Positions 61,271 to 64,000 of a stretch of 64,000 nt of DNA are shown here, in pieces. Source of the stretch: Microbacterium excoecariae (GTDB taxonomy: Bacteria > Actinomycetota > Actinomycetes > Actinomycetales > Microbacteriaceae). Within the stretch, counting starts at the first letter, position 1. Each line of letters begins with the position of its first letter. Location of the stretch: contig NZ_JAANCO010000001.1 of the NCBI RefSeq assembly GCF_011326725.1, positions 1,897,115 through 1,961,114 on the forward strand, written 5' to 3'. A model generated the notes under the pieces. It was given only the letters and a program-made list of their open reading frames with translations, searched no databases and was not told the DNA's origin. Both the position numbers and the translations under genes were made by a program.

Positions 61271-61285
61271 TCGCCTCCTGACGCA

Positions 61286-61327
61286 GACGCCCGCCCCCTC
61301 GATGCGAGGGGGTGGGCGTCGCTTTTT
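61286..61327 (+). terminator. Terminator of the MFS exporter gene
   Basis: 15-bp stem (61286-61300 with 61306-61320, one G-T pair), 5-base loop and GCTTTTT tail. Confidence 0.92.
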
Positions 61328-61364
61328 CCTGCGCGCAGGTCCGGGTGTCCCGACGACAGCGGGT

Positions 61365-61390
61365 GTGATACGTTTCACGGAAAGCGCTTG
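61365..61390 (+). promoter_or_regulatory. Promoter/operator region of the carbohydrate ABC operon
   Basis: GTGATACGTTTCAC (61365-61378), a near-perfect palindrome with central CG, includes a possible -10 TACGTT. AAGCGCTT (61382-61389) is a second CG-centred palindrome. Both look like LacI-family operators. Confidence 0.5.
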
Positions 61391-61446
61391 CCGGCACCGT
61401 CGCCGGCGCGTCGACGACGACGACAGCGCCCCGCATCGGAGATGAC

Positions 61447-62094
61447 ATGTCCGCGACACACGGGCCAACCTGGGCATTGCGCGCCCACGCGGCCAGCGAA
61501 TGGGTGCTGTGGGTCGTCACCATCAACGCCCTCTGGTGGGTATTCACCCTCGCCGGCCTCGGACTCTTCGGCGCGGCGCCCGCGACGTTCGCCGCCGCCG
61601 AGCTCACGCGCCGCCAGCTGCGCGGCGAGCGCACCCGCCCGGTTCGCGAGTTCGCGTCCGCCTGGCGCCGCGAGTTCCTCCGCGCGAACGCGCTCCTCGG
61701 CCCGTTCCTCGTGGCCGCCGCGCTGCTGATCGGAAACGTCCTCGCGCTCGGTCCGGGCCCGCTCCGGGTCGCAGCGATCGCCGCCGGGGCGCTCGTGACG
61801 ATCGTGGTCCACGCCCTCGTCCCGCTGTACGCGTGCTATGACCTCCGACTCGGCTCCTACGTCCCGACCGCCATGCGGTGGGCCGCGCGCAACCTGGCGC
61901 ACGTGCTCGTGCTCCTCGCGGTCAGCGCGCTGATCGTCGGTGCCAGCGCCGCCGTGCCGGGGCTGATCCCGTTCGTCTCGATGGGAGCGATCGTCGTCGC
62001 GAACGCCGCGCTCGGCTCCGCCTTCTTCGCCGCGAACGAGCGCGCGCTCGCCGAGCGCACCTCCCCCACGTCCTCTCTTCCGCACCACCCCTGA
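61447..62094 (+). CDS. YesL-like (DUF624) membrane protein
   Basis: 215 residues, about five hydrophobic helices, with the YesL pattern VVTINALWWVFTLAGLGLFG, a conserved GAAPATFAAAELTRR turn, and FAANERALAE at the end. YesL-type proteins commonly precede YtcQ/LplA-type sugar ABC genes, as here, but their function is not established. It is the first gene of the operon; the binding-protein gene follows 15 bases later. The ATG lies about 60 bases after the operator region. Confidence 0.82.
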   Translation: MSATHGPTWALRAHAASEWVLWVVTINALWWVFTLAGLGLFGAAPATFAAAELTRRQLRGERTRPVREFASAWRREFLRANALLGPFLVAAALLIGNVLALGPGPLRVAAIAAGALVTIVVHALVPLYACYDLRLGSYVPTAMRWAARNLAHVLVLLAVSALIVGASAAVPGLIPFVSMGAIVVANAALGSAFFAANERALAERTSPTSSLPHHP

Positions 62095-62109
62095 ACGAAG
62101 GAGTTCACC

Positions 62110-63642
62110 ATGCACACACCCACCCGCCTCACCCTCATCGCGGGCACAGCCGTCGCCGCGGTGACGCTCGCCGGTTGCGGCGGATCCTCCGGATCCGCAA
62201 ACGCGGGCGGCGAGATCGAGAGCCTCACGATCCAGGCCCCGTACCTCGTGACCAACGCCCCGCAGGACGGCAACGAGATCGAGACGGCCGTGGAGGAGGA
62301 AATCGGCGTCGACCTCGACATCAACTGGGCGCCGAACTCGTCGTACGAGGACCGCACGAACATCACGCTCGCCGGCGACGACGTCCCGCACGTCATGGTG
62401 ATCCAGGGCAAGACCCCCGGCTTCGTGAAGAACGCCCAGGCCGGCGCCTTCTGGGACCTCACGGACTACCTCGGCGACTACGAGAACCTCGACACGACCT
62501 TCCCCGAGGTGCAGGAGTCGTCGAGCGTCAACGGCCAGGTGTTTGGGATCTTCCGCCAGCGCGACCTCATGCGCGCGACCGCCATCGTGCGCAAGGACTG
62601 GCTTGAGAACCTCGGGCTCGAAATGCCCGAGACCACCGACGACCTCGCCGAGGTCGCGCGCGCGTTCACCGAGGACGACCCCGACGGCAACGGCGCGGAC
62701 GACACCTACGGGCTGATCATCCCGCAGTGGCCCGGGGCCATCGGCTCCAACAGCCCCTACGACGTCATCGAAACGTGGTTTGGCGCCGGCAACAAGTGGA
62801 CGGAGCTCGGCGGAGAGCTCGTGCCGAACTTCACGACCGACGAGTGGTTCGACGCTGTGGAGTACGAGAAGGCGCTCGTAGACGGCGGCTACGTCAACGC
62901 CGACTACGCGACGTTTGACTCCGCCTCCTGGAACGAGCCGTTCCTCAACGGCGAGGGCGGCATCATCATCGACGTGCACTCGCGCGCGCAACAGCTCATC
63001 GGGCTCCTCAAGGAGTCCGACCCGGAGGGCTACGACCAGTACGTCGACGTCTCGGGGAACCTCACCGGCCCGGACGGCGAGCTGTACGCGCACCCGACCG
63101 ACGGCTACAGCGGCTTCCTCGCCATCCCGAAGGCCCAGGTCCAGACGGAGGAGCAGCTGCGCCAGGTGCTCGAGATCCTGAACGACATGAACTCGCCCGA
63201 GGTCGCCCGGCTCATGAACAACGGCATCGAGGGCGTCACCTATGAGACGAACGACGAGGGCCTCGCCGTCGCGATCGACGACGCCCCGACGCAGCTGAAG
63301 GACGACGTGATGAGCTTCGCCCAGCTCGGCACGAACGTCACCGGCTTCCAGGGCCTCCGGCCCGCGCAGCCGACCGAGTACGAGCAGGAGATGTACGACA
63401 AGCGCCTCGCGATCGAGGAGGCGGACACGGAGTTCGCCGTCTTCAACGAGGCCGCCGCGTTCGTCTCTCCCACCTACGTCTCCAAGGGCGCGCAGCTCGA
63501 CGTCATCGTCTCTGACGCCCGCCTGAAGTACATCGCCGGGCAGATCTCCCGCGAGGAGCTCGAGTCCGAGATCGCCCGGTGGCGCGCCGAGGGCGGCGAC
63601 GACGTCATCGCCGAGATCAACGACCTCGCGGGCGACCAGTAA
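62110..63642 (+). CDS. Carbohydrate-binding lipoprotein (LplA/YtcQ-type SBP)
   Basis: 510 residues. Signal peptide with lipobox TLAGC (Cys23). The mature protein is strongly acidic, with ITLAGDDVPHVMVIQG, FRQRDLMRATAIVRKDWLEN and DDPDGNGADDTYGLIIPQ, typical of the large SBP family 1 proteins for oligosaccharides such as rhamnogalacturonan or other plant-derived sugars; the exact ligand is not known. SD GAAGGAG 7-8 bases before the ATG. Followed by a hairpin and the permease gene. Confidence 0.9.
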   Translation: MHTPTRLTLIAGTAVAAVTLAGCGGSSGSANAGGEIESLTIQAPYLVTNAPQDGNEIETAVEEEIGVDLDINWAPNSSYEDRTNITLAGDDVPHVMVIQGKTPGFVKNAQAGAFWDLTDYLGDYENLDTTFPEVQESSSVNGQVFGIFRQRDLMRATAIVRKDWLENLGLEMPETTDDLAEVARAFTEDDPDGNGADDTYGLIIPQWPGAIGSNSPYDVIETWFGAGNKWTELGGELVPNFTTDEWFDAVEYEKALVDGGYVNADYATFDSASWNEPFLNGEGGIIIDVHSRAQQLIGLLKESDPEGYDQYVDVSGNLTGPDGELYAHPTDGYSGFLAIPKAQVQTEEQLRQVLEILNDMNSPEVARLMNNGIEGVTYETNDEGLAVAIDDAPTQLKDDVMSFAQLGTNVTGFQGLRPAQPTEYEQEMYDKRLAIEEADTEFAVFNEAAAFVSPTYVSKGAQLDVIVSDARLKYIAGQISREELESEIARWRAEGGDDVIAEINDLAGDQ

Positions 63643-63659
63643 GGCCGACGCATCACGAT

Positions 63660-63685
63660 CGGGGCGGGCCCGCGGGCCCGCCCCG
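63660..63685 (+). terminator. Hairpin between sugar-binding protein and permease genes
   Basis: Palindrome with 11-bp arms (63660-63670, 63675-63685) around CGCG, 18 bases after the stop. Likely a partial terminator or mRNA stabiliser, as between the peptide SBP and its permease. Confidence 0.6.
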
Positions 63686-63704
63686 GCGACCGATGGGATT
63701 TTCC

Positions 63705-64000
63705 ATGTCGACTCTCCTTGATACCCCGCCCACGTCCGACCGCACAGAGGCGCTCGTCGTTCCCGCGCGCCGGCGCCGCTCCGGGATCCGCGTGCACGTC
63801 ACGCGCTTCAAGTGGCTCTATCTCCTCCTGCTCCCCGGGCTGATCTACTTCGCGCTGTTCCGCTACGCGCCCATGTTCGGCGCGGTCATCGCCTTCAAGG
63901 ATTTCGTGCCCTTCCTCGGGGTGTGGGGCAGCCCCTGGGTCGGCGTCGACCATTTCGTCGACTTCTTCCAGAGCCCCGATTTCCCGCGCCTGCTCGCGAA
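63705..64000 (+). CDS. Carbohydrate ABC permease (LplB/YtcP type), N-terminal part
   Basis: 98 residues are visible before the window ends. A hydrophilic N-terminus is followed by the first membrane helix KWLYLLLLPGLIYFALFRYA and PMFGAVIAFKDFVPFLG, the signature start of LplB-type sugar permeases (usual length 300-330). It forms the channel with a second permease expected just outside. ATG at 63705 with a weak GATGGG upstream. The ATPase is probably shared and encoded elsewhere. Confidence 0.88.
   Translation, partial: MSTLLDTPPTSDRTEALVVPARRRRSGIRVHVTRFKWLYLLLLPGLIYFALFRYAPMFGAVIAFKDFVPFLGVWGSPWVGVDHFVDFFQSPDFPRLLA

Noticed and set aside
1..64000. tRNA, rRNA, CRISPR arrays, integrases or intact insertion sequences
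   Set aside because: No cloverleaf with a GGTTCGAATCC-type T-loop, no regularly spaced repeats and no transposase or integrase-like protein was found on either strand.

Overview
The window is about 71% G+C with strong G/C third-position bias, many GTG starts and dense 4-bp start/stop overlaps. Gene content and order point to a high-GC actinobacterium, most likely family Microbacteriaceae (Microbacterium-like). From memory, two blocks follow Mycobacterium tuberculosis gene order: the left arm resembles Rv3193c-Rv3211 and the middle resembles Rv1165-Rv1234. I found no tRNA, rRNA, CRISPR array, phage or intact insertion sequence, and no gene-free gap over about 300 bases apart from the glycine riboswitch leader.

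Layout. 1-19.6 kb: UPF0182 membrane protein (partial), Lon-like PDZ protease, DUF2342 metalloprotease-like protein, an orphan cyclodehydratase/ThiF-like protein, a short UvrD2 helicase, NudC, a degenerate phosphotransferase, the AdnAB recombination helicase-nuclease, DUF3107, ferritin-like protein, DEAD-box helicase and an EEP-family phosphatase. 19.6-26.1 kb: aminopeptidase P, stress protein, MgtE-N/CBS protein, DUF1003, Mrp, TatB, O-methyltransferase, DUF3117. 26.2-32.9 kb: PIG-V-like mannosyltransferase, then the succinylase branch of lysine/peptidoglycan DAP synthesis (dapE, dapD, dapC) with citrate synthase and a 7Fe ferredoxin. 32.9-35.5 kb: small membrane protein, TypA/BipA, PH-like protein. 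35.6-40.9 kb: a complete oligopeptide ABC importer. 41.1-44.6 kb: an accessory patch with a CPBP protease, a wrecked AbiEi/DUF559 gene, two acetyltransferases and two Nudix proteins, punctuated by three copies of a 61-bp palindromic repeat. 44.6-49.2 kb: gcvTHP under a tandem glycine riboswitch. 49.2-52.3 kb: thiM-thiE-thiD/tenA under a TPP riboswitch. 52.3-57.7 kb: nadA-nadB-nadC-cysteine desulfurase-nrtR, an NAD operon carrying its own likely repressor. 57.7-61.3 kb: ABC exporter and DHA2-type MFS exporter. 61.4-64 kb: start of a carbohydrate ABC importer operon (YesL-like, binding protein, permease cut by the window end).

Two sequence-wide patterns stand out. About fifteen genes begin 6-7 bases after a TANNNT hexamer, the signature of leaderless transcription. 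The palindrome GGATCC occurs about 130 times by eye against roughly 20 expected from base composition, in coding and non-coding DNA and in every reading frame.
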